Shown here piece after piece: positions 24,240 through 36,606 of a stretch of DNA of 64,000 nt. This DNA is from Epiperipatus broadwayi (taxonomy: Eukaryota; Onychophora; Udeonychophora; Euonychophora; Peripatidae). Below the pieces are notes generated by a model. It searched no databases, had not been told where the DNA came from, and saw only the letters and a list, made by a program, of their open reading frames with translations. The stretch spans positions 1,798,001 through 1,862,000 of the forward strand of contig JAQFVV010012395.1 in the NCBI GenBank assembly GCA_028023455.1. Reading direction: 5' to 3'. Every line of letters starts with the position of its first letter. Position 1 is the stretch's first letter. A program made the translations under genes and the position numbers.

Positions 24240-26132
24240 CAAATAGATAGATGGATAGCAGCCATTCATAAACAAATATGGCCATTCCAACTCCAAGGAA
24301 ACAAAAGAAAAAAAAATTGTAGAAATTAGTTTGTAACAACTAAACAAAACCAATATACAAGCCACAAGTACATCCATATATAGAATGGATGTCAAGTTTT
24401 AATTTCTTCAGCAGAAAACTTTTTGAAATACTTCAACACCGTGTCTAATTTTAGTTCTCCAATGTTTTCTATTCTCTGCTATATCTTTTCAATGAAAATA
24501 ATCAATATTGCATGTCTTTAGAATGTCTTTAAGATAATTTTTATAACATATACTGGGTCTATTTCTTCCTGAAAACAACTATGCTCAAGTTTGCCATAAA
24601 ACACCCTTTTATGTAATACAGAGAGCATACCAATAGCTCAAACAAACTCTTAATTGATAAGTGCGGTAAGAGAAAATATTTAAAATCTAAGCAAGTCATA
24701 TATAATGTGACATTGCTTTTATAAGCTTGTATTTACAAAAATGTAATAATTTTAAATTTACCTTTATAGCTTTGGCTATGCTGAGGCTATTAATATATGG
24801 TAGATCTGAATTTGGTTCAGTCCCAAATAGCTATTTAAGTTAGATAGCTGGAATAAAAGACATTTTCATGTCCGAAAACTTCAGAGTTTCTACTTTTATA
24901 TTACATATGAAATAAGTGCTGGGTTTTGAGTTGATATTTTGGATCTAGTGTCTGAATATTCTAACTCCTCACTGAGGTGAGCCATAAGCTTGAAAACAAT
25001 AGGTCTGGGGATAAGAGTATTTCAGATAGAGACTTTAAATATTTTCTCTTGCCGCACTTATCAATTAAGAGCTTGTTTGAGCTATTGGTACGCTCTCTGT
25101 ATTCCATTTATGTAAATACAAGCTTATGAAAGAAATATCACATTATATATGTCTTGCTTTGTTCATATGTTTTATATGCCCAATCTAATGAAGGTGTAAT
25201 TTTACAATATTAGGCTCTATAATATTGCATTCTGCAAATTGAAGGACATATTGACTGTTTATGATTTTGCTATTGCATATTAAAAATTTTATGGAACATC
25301 TTTAAATGAAACTTTTCTATTGGCTTTGTATTGCATCATTAGGGTGTCCAGATCTCACTTCTGTACAATAAATTTGATAAAACAACAGCTCTATACATAG
25401 CTGATCTAAATGCAATAATTATTTCCCTGTAATAATATAACCTTTTTTTTTAAAAAAGTTATTAAAAGCAGCAGCAACAAATTGGAGTGTATTATACCTC
25501 AGCATCTCTTCCCAAGTTTCTATTTATAAAACTACCAGGATATTTAAATTGGTTTACATTTTCAAGTTAATACCATCCAAGCTAAAATTACTGAGGATTT
25601 TTCCGCAGTCATTGGATAATAAAGAATTTTAGTTTTTTGAACATTAATTATTGAATCAAAGTCTTTAAATGTTACATTTAAAACATTAAATACATTCTGT
25701 AAATCATCTTTTAAACTTGCAAAAGTAGCACAATTGTCAGCATACTGTAAATAATAGTAAATTGTAAATTCTGAATTTAATAAGATAGAGTTCTTGTTGT
25801 TGCTTTTAATCATTTCAAATTAAAAATCCTACCATCAAACCTGTATTAGATTTTGTTTGTTTTTTTCATTAAATCAACTATAAATCATTCTAAATACAAT
25901 TGTCAAAAATTTTCATACAATATTGGAACACCAGTTTCATTTCAAATCCCTCAGATTTTTTTTACCTGTTGTAATAATACAAATAAATTTTGCTGAATAA
26001 CCAATTAATTTCAAATAATGCCATAAACCTCTTTGATTAACTGGATCACATGCCTTGATCAAATCAATAAAGGCAATATAAAAATCACCCTTTTGTCTAT
26101 GACACTTTTTTTTTACATTTGTCTGGCAACAA
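24240..26132 (-). mobile_element. Non-LTR retrotransposon, degenerate, '...YADD' group
   Basis: Reading the - strand from 26130 down, LIDLIKACDPVNQRGLWHYL (RT motif A region, decayed from 'LIDLTKAFDTVN') is followed by a frame at 25813-25562 with YLQYADNCATFASLKDDLQN. Its YADN replaces the catalytic YADD. KTKILYYP follows. Further down, about 25400-25280 and 24600-24380, are pieces of the C-terminal region. The element is interrupted by the inverted-repeat module at about 24598-25130 and carries a SINE at its upstream edge (26148). It has no intact frame, so it is inactive. Confidence 0.7.
24598..25140. repeat. Inverted-repeat module inserted in the LINE
   Basis: ACAGAGAGCATACCAATAGC...AAGTGCGGTAAGAGAAAATA (24619-24680) is mirrored at about 25034-25101 (TATTTTCTCTTGCCGCACTT...GCTATTGGTACGCTCTCTGT). 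A second block, AAGCAAGTCATATATAATGT...AAGCTTGTATTTACA, is mirrored at about 25111-25160. The core at about 24974-25020 (CCTCACTGAGGTGAGCCATAAG, then AGGTCTGGGGATA) resembles the interior of the snap-back copy at 55848-56812. Confidence 0.6.
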
Positions 26133-26268
26133 AAATTATGTCTATAGTTTTTTTTTTTTCATATGTCATAGCATCGTCTGGAAGGTGAACACAACCGTCT
26201 GCAACCAACTACTTGCTTGCAAGGCGGTTGCGATGACCTCTCAGCAAATGACGAAATTATGTTTATAG
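26133..26268 (-). mobile_element. tRNA-derived SINE (antisense)
   Basis: The body is 26148-26253. On the - strand it reads GAGAGGTCATCGCAACCGCC, then TTGCAAGCAAGTAGTTGGTT, then ACGGTTGTGTTC and ATGCTATGACATATG with an A tail. It is flanked by AAATTATGTCTATAG and AAATTATGTTTATAG, a 15-bp duplication with one mismatch. Confidence 0.85.
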
Positions 26269-27959
26269 TTTTTATTGATTATCTAAAACTATTGAATCTA
26301 TTAATACTACAATAAATGATTATGAAATAAAGATAGTTAAAATTTAACAAAATGCATCACTTATTAAGAATTGATAATTTAAAATAAAAAAAGAGATTTT
26401 TTGTTTTTTGCAATAAAATGTTTATTTTTAAATTTTTTTTATTATATTGAATATTTTTTATGTATGTGCATATATATAATATTATCTCATCATTTTTATT
26501 TTATCATTATTAAATATTATATGGAAGCAGATACTAATTTTGATCAATTGTCAAGGCTCAAGAAACAATAGATTAATAAAAGACTGATATGAATGAGTTT
26601 TTTGTTTAATCTGTAAACACAACAGTTGGTCATTTTTTCAGATTGCTGAGTTATACCTTCTCTTTAAAATTTGTCAAGAATTTATTTAAATGATCTTCAT
26701 AGTAAAAACATAATCAATTCACCTGTATTATTTATAATTAATATAAAATCTTTTGATCTATAATAGAAATTATCACCAGTTTTTTGTTAAAAAAAAAAAG
26801 ATAACTTTTGATAAAATAAGTTAACATGGAATATCCATATAATATATAATCATTCTTAATATAATGTACAAATATATTTCTTTCTAGTTAATAATTTATA
26901 ATGTAATGAAGTTTCCATTCATATTAACCATTAGCAAGCATTTTCATTTCTTGAAATATACATTGACATATATACCCCTACAGAAATTCAGAGATAGTAA
27001 GGAGTGTCTGACATATAAGTTTGACTGTGATTTCATAAGCTTATGAGAAGAAATATTTGATCCTTTTAAATTTAAAAGCAATACATGTGTTAAGGTCAAT
27101 GGTCTTAAAGTTGATGATTGATTTCATTACAGATTGAGTTAGACAGTGTCAATTGTGGTCAGAATCATTGATGACTGAAAGGAAACAATGAATATTATAT
27201 TGGTTTAATACCAAAAAAGTATTTATACTGCCATAAATTCCTTCAAGGTCAACATATATCAGAATACTCCAGTATCTGACAAAGTAATTGTTTCTAAACT
27301 TGATAAGCATGCCATTTCCGGTAAACTACATTTTAGACACTAAGTTTGAATGCTAGAATGCATAAATGGTAGTATCATAGCATATAACATTTACACTTTG
27401 TCTTTAATTACTTTTTCTTTGGTGATTGACATCCTATGTGAAATTTGACAGAGATATCATGATATAAAAATATTGTCAATTTATTCTCTTGATTAAATTA
27501 TATGTTCATATTAAAATAGCTTAGATGCAGACTTTTTGAACATTTGGAAGTGTCATGAGACTGTCCTTATATTTTAAACATAGCTTTAAGACAATGCTGC
27601 ATTTCCTTAATCATACACAATCAAATAATGATTTAAGGAATAATGATATAAATATCTTATTTCTTTGGCAATCGTAATGATTGAAACACTATTCAATCTT
27701 TACATTTAATTCTTGAACAAGTGAAAAGTTGATAACCATAACTTGAGTTCTGTTTTTTTTTTTGAGAATTTTGTAATAGTTTTCCAGAATTATTGCACCC
27801 TTCTGAATTTAATATTCTTCTGGCATTATTCATATTTTTATTCCCAGAAATCATTATCATTGTCACTCATTATCAGTGCACTGCAGAATGAAGTTCTTTA
27901 TAGATTTAAGACTGTTTTACTAATCTATAGTTTTTTTCTTCACATCATACTGGTAAATT
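26269..27959. other. AT-rich intron, nothing recognised
   Basis: T-rich open frames (for example 27743-27970) are Phe/Ile/Leu-rich and not gene-like. No repeat was recognised. Confidence 0.4.
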
Positions 27960-30900
27960 TCCTTATTTGAGCCATCCATCTCACGTTTCTTTCTAGATCT
28001 TTTATAATCTCTTGGGATGCAACTTAAGACTTCACATGTTCTTGTATTATCATCTATTCTAGCATTATGTTTTAGTCAAGTTTTATTTTGGTCTTAATTG
28101 TCAATTATGTCAATTTATCCATTTATTCCTTCAGCCAAGTATTATCTCACTTTTGATCCCATTTTGTTATTTTATTTCTAATATTTCCATATTTTATTGA
28201 GTGAGTCTAAAGTCTCTGTATTACTCTTTTATTAAGTGTTTTTCAGATCATAATAAGTAGGAAGAACTAAAACCCACAGATTAAGAACTTTTTTTTTCAA
28301 ACACATAGACATATTTCATTAAATAAAGTATTTCTACTAAGCACTTCATCCAATTAATTCTATGGTTAATTTCATTCATAATGTTTCCATCTATACTAAT
28401 GTTCTGACCAGATATTTGTAATTGTTAACTTCTTCTACTTCATTATTACCAATCTTTATTTTTTCCTTTTGAGAAATCCACAGAAAATTACTTTAGTCTT
28501 TTTAGCGTGTATCTTTAATTCTACATTTCCTGTAATATTTTCTGAAACTCTGAAGTATTATTTGTCATAACAATTGCATCAGCTCAAAATCTAGATGACT
28601 TAAATAATCTATATGTATTTTTATTTCTTTAGCATCTCATTTTAATTCACAATATATATTTATAAAAATGTTGAATTTTGTTTTTTAAATATGGGATCAT
28701 CCTGTCATATTTTTATCAGTTAATCTTCTTAATATGCCAGTGTAATCTAATCAATGCTGTTGTAATTTGATACATATTCCAAACATCTATATCCTAATGA
28801 CCTAAAACTTTTAATCATAATGAAAATGAGTATATAATTTATTGTCTTTTTATAATCTACTAATCCAAAATGTAATACCAAATTCTATCCATTGATTCTT
28901 TCTATAATTTTTCATGGTATTGGATGTGCTCTACAATTCTAATATCACTTTTATTCCTGGTTGATTTGAATCCAAATTTTGCTGTAGATAAGTTGTAATT
29001 ATCTTGATAAAGATTTTGCATAGAATTGATAAAAATTTGTAATTTTTAATAATAAATATTTTGCACAGAATTGACAGAAATCTGTAATTTTAATATATTA
29101 TTTACCACTTTCTTAAATATCAATATTACTTAATTTAAAATTACTTAAATTAATAACACATAAAACACATTCTTCTATCTTAAAATTAGCCAATAATTTC
29201 AATATATAAATCAAGATTTATAAAGAAGTTGCATATGTCTTGTTTTATATATCAGTATTACTTCTGTATTTTTCCAATCTCTGTTGCATCTTTAACATTT
29301 GGACATCTGGTATATAGCTTTATCAACAATTTTTCTATTTCTTCACTTGCTTCTTTTAAAGTATCAATAATAATTTCATTGTTTTCTGGAGCTTTTCTTT
29401 CTTCATAAATTTAATTATATGTCTCACCTTTTCATTTAAAATGCTTGACAATTCAGAAGATATAATAATTGTAGTGGCTGTTTTATTTTTCTACGATAAA
29501 AAAAAACAAAAACATACTTCTTGTTGTTATTCCTGTTTTTAAATAGTTCCATTGTTTGCTTGTTTTTTTTTTTTTTTTGCTGAAATAACTTTTCTTATTA
29601 TTCCAATTTTTGTTCACATTTATATTTTCTTACATCTTTGTTAATTCTTTTCTTATTATTTAATACAACTCCAGATATTCAATTTTTCTTAACAGATTGT
29701 TTTTAAATATTTATACATTCATTATTGTCTTCATAAATTGTCTAGTCTCAATTGACAGTTTACTGGCAAATTAATAATTTTTTCTATCAACTATCTTTGT
29801 TAATATATATAACTATCTTTGTTATAATTCTCAATAGAGTGTGAATTATCTTTTTAGTGATCTTGATTAAGTTTGAAATATCTTCAAAGTGTGTCAACAT
29901 TTTAAAACAAGTTCTAATGAAAATTCAGTGGAGTTTTTCTGAATATTAGGAATATCATCTGTTAATAATATCTTTTTTAATAATTTTTGTTTCTCAAGTT
30001 TTGCTTTAACACATCTATCTTAGATTTCAATAATAAAGGATTATTTCTCTAGTTGACCCTATTAAAAATATTAAAATCTTGAAATACATGTTAGTCAAAA
30101 TATAATTCATTTCTGCTGTACCTTTCCATGTCCATTTAGCATTTTCCTCAAAAAAAGTATTCCAAAATTCGATATTTTTTTTTGTTGCAAATTCCTCATA
30201 TCTGTATTCTCTCTCATATTTGTCATTATAACCAAAATTATCCACATCATTTTCATGTTTTAAATCTTTTTCTATTTTAGCATTAAAAATTTCCATTTGA
30301 TGTGATCAACAGCATTTTTGTACATTTATATAAAAATCTTTTACTTTATCATAATAAGAATGGGGCATAAATCTGAATTATTTGCATTTAATATCTTCTA
30401 TTAATTTGAATCAACTTGCCATTCTGTCGGATATTCCATAAGTCTCCACAATGTTGTTTTTCCATTTTTTTTGTGCTTTCTGTATTTATTCCTTTGTAGT
30501 TAAGATCATGCTCACTTTTTAAAATATTGTTTTTTTAAACTTGTTCTTGTAATTTTACACTCTCCAACATGTTTGTTTTTTATCTGTTCTTGTAATTTCA
30601 TAAACTCCATCAAATTCCTATTTAATACTGGACAGTTCTTACTCTTGTTTTTGTACTTAAAAATGATCTCCATTGTTAGTAGTCATCAGATGGCAACCTG
30701 GATCTGTAGTCAGGACATTCTTAGCTTCCTTTACCTTTGCCTGTTAAATACTGCTTTTGATAGCTGCCTATAAATAAAGGCCATAGTTTGTTTTACTTAT
30801 CATGATTATAAATATTTTTAAAAAAATATTCATGTGCATATTCATCCTGGTTACAAGAAAACTCAACTGATATTTTAATTAAGATCTATCAGACAACTGA

Positions 30901-31095
30901 GAAGAAATATTATATGATTTCTTCATCATAAACTCAAAAGTCAAAATAAATTCACCATGCTGAATGATGCATGTTGGTGAGCAGCTCATCCATATTCTTA
31001 TTTTATGAATAATCACATAACTGCTGAAGCAATAATAACATATAGAATGGACATTACCAATTTTTCCTGCTCAGTTTTTAAAGACCTCAAAATGT
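27960..31095 (-). mobile_element. RTE-like non-LTR retrotransposon, degenerate copy A
   Basis: Colinear along the - strand with copy B at 43915-46790. The promoter-side end at about 30885-31095 matches 46570-46790 (for example CTATCAGACAACTGAGAAG and TGCATGTTGGTGAGCAGC on the + strand). The frame at 30296-30027 is an AP-type endonuclease piece: FNAKIEKDLK, then a decayed 'NFGYxxxxERxxRxxEFA', then FFEENAKWTWKG. RT debris runs from 29400 to 28500; the catalytic box reads as a frameshifted FADA near 28560-28580. The C-terminal region reaches 27970 (TCTCTTGGGATGCAACTTAA corresponds to TCTCTTGGAATCCAGTTTAA at 44049). It has many stops and is inactive. Confidence 0.75.
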
Positions 31096-32855
31096 AAGAT
31101 AATATCAAACTTCTTTCTATAGTATTTCCAGATACAGCATAATAGAATTTTTTTTTTTATAGTATCTTTCAGCTTTAAAGGTTTCATCTAAATTGAAAAT
31201 TTAAAATATTTATGGCTCAAAATGAATTTGCAAAGAAATTTTTGGGACCGGAAAATGAAATGCAAACTGCAACAAGTAATACATGTTTTCTTTGGCTTAA
31301 CATGGATATAGGTAATAAAATGACTCTTAAGTCAGTAAACTTTACTACAAATAAAACATAATTGCATTTTAGTTTTCTGAAAAATTATAACTAAGCTATT
31401 GTTTTACATCCATTCCGTCAAACCTAAGATTGTCTATTTCTGTTTCAATAATTAAATGAGTATGACTGCAAGTAAACAGCTATAACAAAATTGATACACT
31501 ACCAATTTATGAACTGGCAATCTAAATTAAATTAGAAGTAATTATGATAATTTAGTTCATTAATAACTGGTTCAAATGTTGAAGAAAACAAATTTTTCCA
31601 AAAACATCAGGCGTATACATGCTATATTTACATGCAAAATTAAGCATGTTTATTGTAAAATGTTGTTCTGACATAATTTTTAAATTTTATTATATAATTC
31701 TTATCATTTTATATTTGATCTTGAGCTAAAGTTGCCATATAAATAAAACATTCTAAAATACTATATGATAACAGCTAGGATTTTGTCTTGTTACTATAGT
31801 GAAACTGTCGTATATTATAATTATTTTAAAAAGTCACATTTCTTATTAAAATTAAAAGAATCTTGAATGAAAATTTTAAGTAGATTGATAATATAATTAT
31901 TTGATAATTTATTCAGATAATCCATCATACGATTCATTTTATTTATAGGTGATTTAAAAAATATATCTCTTCATCATCTGGAAATCAATTTGTGCATTAT
32001 CAGCGTTTCAGTTTGGTGTTGTACTACTTTGCTAATTACATAGAGTGATTAAAAATTAATTTGATGGGGGGGGGTATATTTTATTTATAGATTAGTTAAT
32101 TTGATGTAAATATTTATTTTCATTTTTTCCCCCAAAATATATATATTGCTTTTTAACACAGTAATTTGTATTTATTTATAGAAAAATATCACAATTTATA
32201 TATAGAGAGAGAAATAATAAAATAAAAAAAACGTAGATAATAAAAAAGTGATAAATAATATTAATATTTTACCAGTGAAACACAATATATATTGTATACT
32301 TAAAAAATGAATATCAGAGTATGATTTCATGCTTCCCATCTCAGATTATATATAATAATTTAAACATACATTTTATTTGTTTATATATTAAATCTTTTAA
32401 TAAATAAAAATTTTGGCATATTCATTGAAATTGCTGTCTTCTTGCATTTACTTTTCCTATTATATAAAAACATTTTTTTTTTTTTGAATGAGTTTCCATC
32501 TATGGACTCATAACTGTTAAAAAAATATAATACATTTTACATTAATAAGTTTGTGAGCTACAAGAATCAGAAACAAAAACAAATGCTTCATGAGATATGG
32601 ATGGGGGGGGGGTAGGAGGGACTACTGGAGCACCACTATGATATCTATTGTGTGACACAAGGAAAGAGTTAATCAAAGTTGATTACTGCTTTAATGTGAG
32701 AGTATACGATATATTATGGGTATTTTTTTATAATATTTAATTATTATCCTGCTTTAAAATATTGGAAATAATTTTCTGAAAGGATTATTTTTTACTAAAA
32801 TTAGCTTATATTTAGAAATTGGTCTAAATCAGCTGAATGGATAATTTATTAGGAT
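31096..32855. other. AT-rich intron, nothing recognised
   Basis: No feature was seen apart from short homopolymers (including G runs at 32066-32074 and 32603-32611). Confidence 0.4.
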
Positions 32856-32977
32856 AAAAATCAAGCGTTGTTAGCCGAGAGGTCACCGCAGCAACCTTGC
32901 AAGCAAGTAGTTGGTTGCAGACGGTTGTGGGTTCGCGTCCCGACCGATGCTATGACATATGAAAAAAAAAAATCAAG
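32856..32977 (+). mobile_element. tRNA-derived SINE, best-preserved copy
   Basis: The body is 32866-32967. The head GCGTTGTTAGCCGAGAGGTC contains an A-box-like TTAGCCGAGAGG. The B box is GGTTCGCGTCC (consensus GGTTCGANTCC). The head pairs with GACCGATGC as a tRNA acceptor stem would (6 bp with wobbles). TATGACATATG and an A tail follow. It is flanked by AAAAATCAAG at 32856-32865 and 32968-32977. Such elements are transcribed by RNA polymerase III and moved by LINE enzymes. Confidence 0.9.
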
Positions 32978-33870
32978 AAAAATCACTTGTCTGGTTGTTG
33001 CCTTAATTGATAAACCTGCCTTTGGATGAAAAATATTAGAATTTATAAAATAATAATTACCAATATTCAGGAGTTCGTAAGTCTGTATTCAAATCCTCTA
33101 AAATTAAAATGAAAAAAGTAAAAATCTTAAATTATAATAATTAATAAAAAAAAATTCTTGGGAAATACAAAATTTATAACATTACTCTTTTTTTTTAAAA
33201 AAAAAAAAAAGTAAAATCTTGTTCCATTTACTGTATTTTTTTAATGAATAGTAAAATGTTTAATTATTGACTTTTTTTTCTTGTATAATTTTAGATCTTA
33301 TATATTTTTTTTTTTACTTAAACATTAAATTTTTTTCAATATTAATTTTTTTTTATCCTCTGGACGATTCTATATATCTTTTTTATGATAAAATGTATTT
33401 GATCTTTGGATATTAGCGTTAATTATCTCTGATATTAAACTCCAATCTTTAGCTGATAGCTATTTTTAATGCTTTTTTGTTTTAAATCAGAAGTTTTAAT
33501 TTCACAAAATTCTGACATTGTTTAAAATGTTACAGCCCATCTGTTTCATGTTCACAACTGAATTATTAATAGCAGAGAGGAAAAAATCTATTTGAAAAAG
33601 AATAAAAATTTCTGTGAAAAATATTTTCAGCTATTTGTATATTATATATTTATAGTCAAAGACACAGAAAAAAACAGATCGCTTGGCTAAGATTTAGTAA
33701 TAAATGTATAAATTACTAATTTAGGATGACCAGGAGTGGGGGGCATTAATTAATAAACGGATTAAAAAAATTATATTCTATAGAGGTGAATTAAGATCTG
33801 AAATTTGTTTTCTGAATATTCTATGCATATATAATGTATCTAGGGTAATTATGTGGGCATATATATATTT
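32978..33870. other. AT-rich intron
   Basis: Low-complexity sequence. A GGAGTGGGGGGCATTAATTA stretch at 33732-33751 faintly resembles the end of the Penelope-like ORF at 38798 and might be an older copy. Not firm. Confidence 0.35.
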
Positions 33871-33874
33871 TTTC

Positions 33875-33930
33875 CTCCTTTATTGTTAAAAGGAAGTTGC
33901 CTTGACAACAGATTGAGATCCTTGATTGTT
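33875..33930. repeat. Fragment of the 6-kb fold-back repeat
   Basis: TTTATTGTTAAAAGGAAGTT followed by GCCTTGACAACAGATTGAGAT matches 6714-6753. Confidence 0.75.
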
Positions 33931-33984
33931 TTTTTTTATACGAGAATGGATTATCTAAGTATTGCCTTTAATGATTATATATAT

Positions 33985-34510
33985 TTAATGTAAATAATGT
34001 CCAGTAGATGGAGTAGATATAATTAATTGGTTAGGTGAATTGAATAGTATAATATCTTGAGAAGGTCTCAATGGAGACGAAAGCCGGTTCGATAAATATT
34101 AAAATATGGTTTAAACCAATAAACATCACATGATCATCATTTCTTATGCTTGGTAATAATTGTTATTAAAACAGGCAGAGTAATCAATGGATGCCAGAAG
34201 GCTTGTGCATAAAATCCCCATCTAGTGCCTACTCATCCAATATCCCCAGACTAGTACTTATAGTGAGTTTTGCCTGTTTTAAAATATGGTTATTAATAGT
34301 TGTTTATTTCAAACTTATTTTGAGTGATTATTTATTTATTGTAATATAAATAATATTCATTAGATACAGTAGAATAGCTAGCTGGTCATGTGATTTTATA
34401 CAAAAGAAACATCTTGATAAGATTCTAATAAGGAATGAAAGCCAAGCTGATATACTAAATAATTTATTTATAGTGATTGTCTGTTTCAGTTTTATTTTAA
34501 ATTGATTCTT
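33985..34510 (+). repeat. Tandem terminal repeats of the Penelope-like element, with hammerhead-like motifs
   Basis: Two related units (about 33985-34340 less an inserted repeat, and about 34341-34510) share AATATAAATAATATTCATTAG-type starts and a TTTCA...TTATTTT...TGATT tail. The PLE 3' end at 38935-38970 has the same start. Each unit carries a hammerhead-ribozyme-like core. Unit 1 (34053-34094) has TATC, TTGAGAAG, helix II GTCTC/AATG/GAGAC, GAAA, GCCGGTTC, GATA. Unit 2 (34411-34452) has ATC, TTGATAAG, ATTC...GAAT, GAAA, GCCAAGCT, GATA. Penelope-like elements are known to carry hammerhead motifs in such repeats. Both copies depart from the consensus CUGAUGA core, so activity is doubtful. Confidence 0.55.
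34099..34291. mobile_element. Snap-back repeat family, copy 3 (167 bp)
   Basis: Element 34112-34278 is flanked by perfect 13-bp repeats TTAAAATATGGTT (34099-34111, 34279-34291). It starts TAAACCAATAAACATCACAT and ends GTGAGTTTTGCCTGTTT. It sits inside the first terminal repeat of the Penelope-like element, just downstream of the hammerhead-like core. The interior has TGGATGCCAGAAGGCTTGTG, shared with the copies at 12072 and 55848. Confidence 0.85.
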
Positions 34511-34744
34511 TTAAATTTTATATATAAAAGGCAACATTATGGACAAATTTTAACATTGGAATTTGATCATTTAAAATATTTATTGTCTTAATTATTTGCA
34601 TCATAATAATAGATGTTATTCTATAGGCAGGATTGATAGAAGGAAGGAGAAAAAATATACATATATTTATTTTAAAGTTTAACCAAGGAATATTATAATA
34701 TTATTAACATATGGACAATTTTATATACAAATTTGGATAATATA

Positions 34745-35260
34745 GGGGATTTGGACACAGACTTTCAGGCTCCCTGTAGCCATCTACTCTGTCTCCTGCA
34801 ACCAATGCACATAACTGCACACATGTGAGAGAGATGGATGATCTCTGGTATGCATTTTTCATGCTGGTCTGGTGCTCATCAGTTGGTCCGGATCTCTCAT
34901 ACGAATATGTAATCAGTGCTCGATTTGTGTTGATATATCAAATCTTCACACTTTAATGGACAGGCTTCAATCTACTCCACCCTCCAACTCTTCAGCCATC
35001 CATACCATTCAAAATCTGTTGATGGAATGCTCAATGAAGTCTATCCATTATTGTGAAGATTCGCTATCTGATTGTGTATATATGTGGGAGGTGATGATTT
35101 GGATCAGCTCATGGGTGCTATTTCAACACAAACTGCACATATTGGAGGTCATTTGTCTTTTTCACATGCGTGGTCATGTGTGTTGGTTGGGTGAGATGGA
35201 GTGGATAGCTGGATGAGATAGAGTGGATGGCTGGGGAGTGCTTTGGGGTCTATGTTCTAA
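34745..35260. mobile_element. Palindromic MITE, second copy of the 4681-5005 family
   Basis: GGGGATTTGGACACAGACTT, TCAGGCTCCC and CAGCC-type blocks at the left are mirrored by GATGGCTGGGGAGTGC and GGGGTCTATGTTC at the right. GCTCATCAGTTGGTCCGGAT is mirrored near 35099-35114. It is longer and GC-richer than its surroundings. A frame at 34872-35216 (114 codons) crosses the palindrome and is not a recognised protein. Confidence 0.7.
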
Positions 35261-35414
35261 TACCTTATATTATATCTAGGCTTCAGGTATATAAAATATA
35301 ATTGTATTTAAAATATTACATATTTGGATAATATTAATTTTATTAGATTTTAAAAGTTATGGAATATACAAAGAAGAATTGAGGAATTAAAATATCAATT
35401 GTCATTTTTAAATA

Positions 35415-36606
35415 CACCTGGGTCTCTTTTTACGCGGACTTATTTAACACAATTTTGAAGTTATGCGATTCGTGTTTTATCGGAAGTTGACCTCCAATAA
35501 TGCGCTATTATTTTAAATAATAAATTTTGCGCACTTACGTTATATTGAAAGTAATAGCACATTATTGGAATTCTACTTTCATCTTAGTAATTTCAATATT
35601 TTCAGTGATTGTATGCAATAATGAAATTAAAATCATGATTTCCACATTTTATGTTTACACATATTAAAATTTACAAGATTATAATGTAAATTTGTTCAAA
35701 CATTGTGCGTGTTAATTTTGCATTTTAAATCACATTCTGTTTTTGCTTTTTAAAAAAAGAACGTAATCAATTATTAATCATTTAGTGTCCACAAGTTTAT
35801 TTTTAAAAGGTCAGTAATAGCAGTGTGCACAATTAAAAATTAAAATCTGATTTTTAATTGTAATTAACAATTTAAAAATTACTTACGGGAGACTTGAAAT
35901 TAATGCGATTTAAAACGAAATTTGATTTTTAAACGGAATTGAAAATTAAAGGCAAAAATAAGAATTTAATTTTTAGTTGTTAGTTTTAATTAAATTTTTC
36001 CCAGCAGTGGTGAATAAATGTCTTTTTATTATCATAAGTCTAAGTTATAAACAATTAATAAAATCATTGTCGTCGTAAACAGAAAACTATTAGCACAACA
36101 TGAGAGTGAACTTGGCGCTAGTTGTATTTTCTCTTGTGAAAATAATTGCTGAGATATTCTTGACTTCGTTTAAGGAGAAGCCAAATACATCACATCACAT
36201 CACATGAGAATCTGATTTTTTTACTAGTTTGCAAATGAACATGTTTTTGGGCAAATAGCGATAATAATTAAAACATGTATAAAAAAATGTAAATTACTGT
36301 ACTGTAAATTATGCATAAAAATATATTATTTTGAATAAAATTAAATATTATAGTTAAAAAAAGTTTGTCTTGTATCAATTTTTTTCAAATTTGAAATTTT
36401 TTAGTAGTCATATTTTATTTCCTTATTTTTTTTTTTGCGCGAATTTTAAAGTAATTTTACATTGGTGCTTTGCTTTTACGCGAATTTTGAAAAATCACAG
36501 ACCGCACCCCCCCCTTTTTCAATGTAAGTTATGTCTATTTTTGCGCGATTTCGTTTGCGCGTGTTTTCTGAGGAACCTATCTATCGCGTAAAACGAGACC
36601 CAGGTG
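35415..36606 (+). mobile_element. Tigger/pogo-like non-autonomous transposon, 1192 bp
   Basis: Ends CACCTGGGTCTCTTTTTACG and CGTAAAACGAGACCCAGGTG (right end, + strand) with TA on both sides (35413-35414, 36607-36608). Subterminal GCGCGAATTTT-like and ACGCGAATTTT repeats near 36437 and 36479 recur in the copy at 21303-22246. At 36146-36205 it has GCTGAGATATTCTTGACTTC and a TCACA run shared with the LINE tail. It is inserted in the Penelope-like element. No transposase frame. Confidence 0.85.

Noticed and set aside
33985-34510. CRISPR-like or satellite array
   Set aside because: There are only two diverged units, explained as terminal repeats of the Penelope-like element.
34872-35216. 114-codon open frame
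   Set aside because: It lies across a palindromic MITE and resembles no protein.
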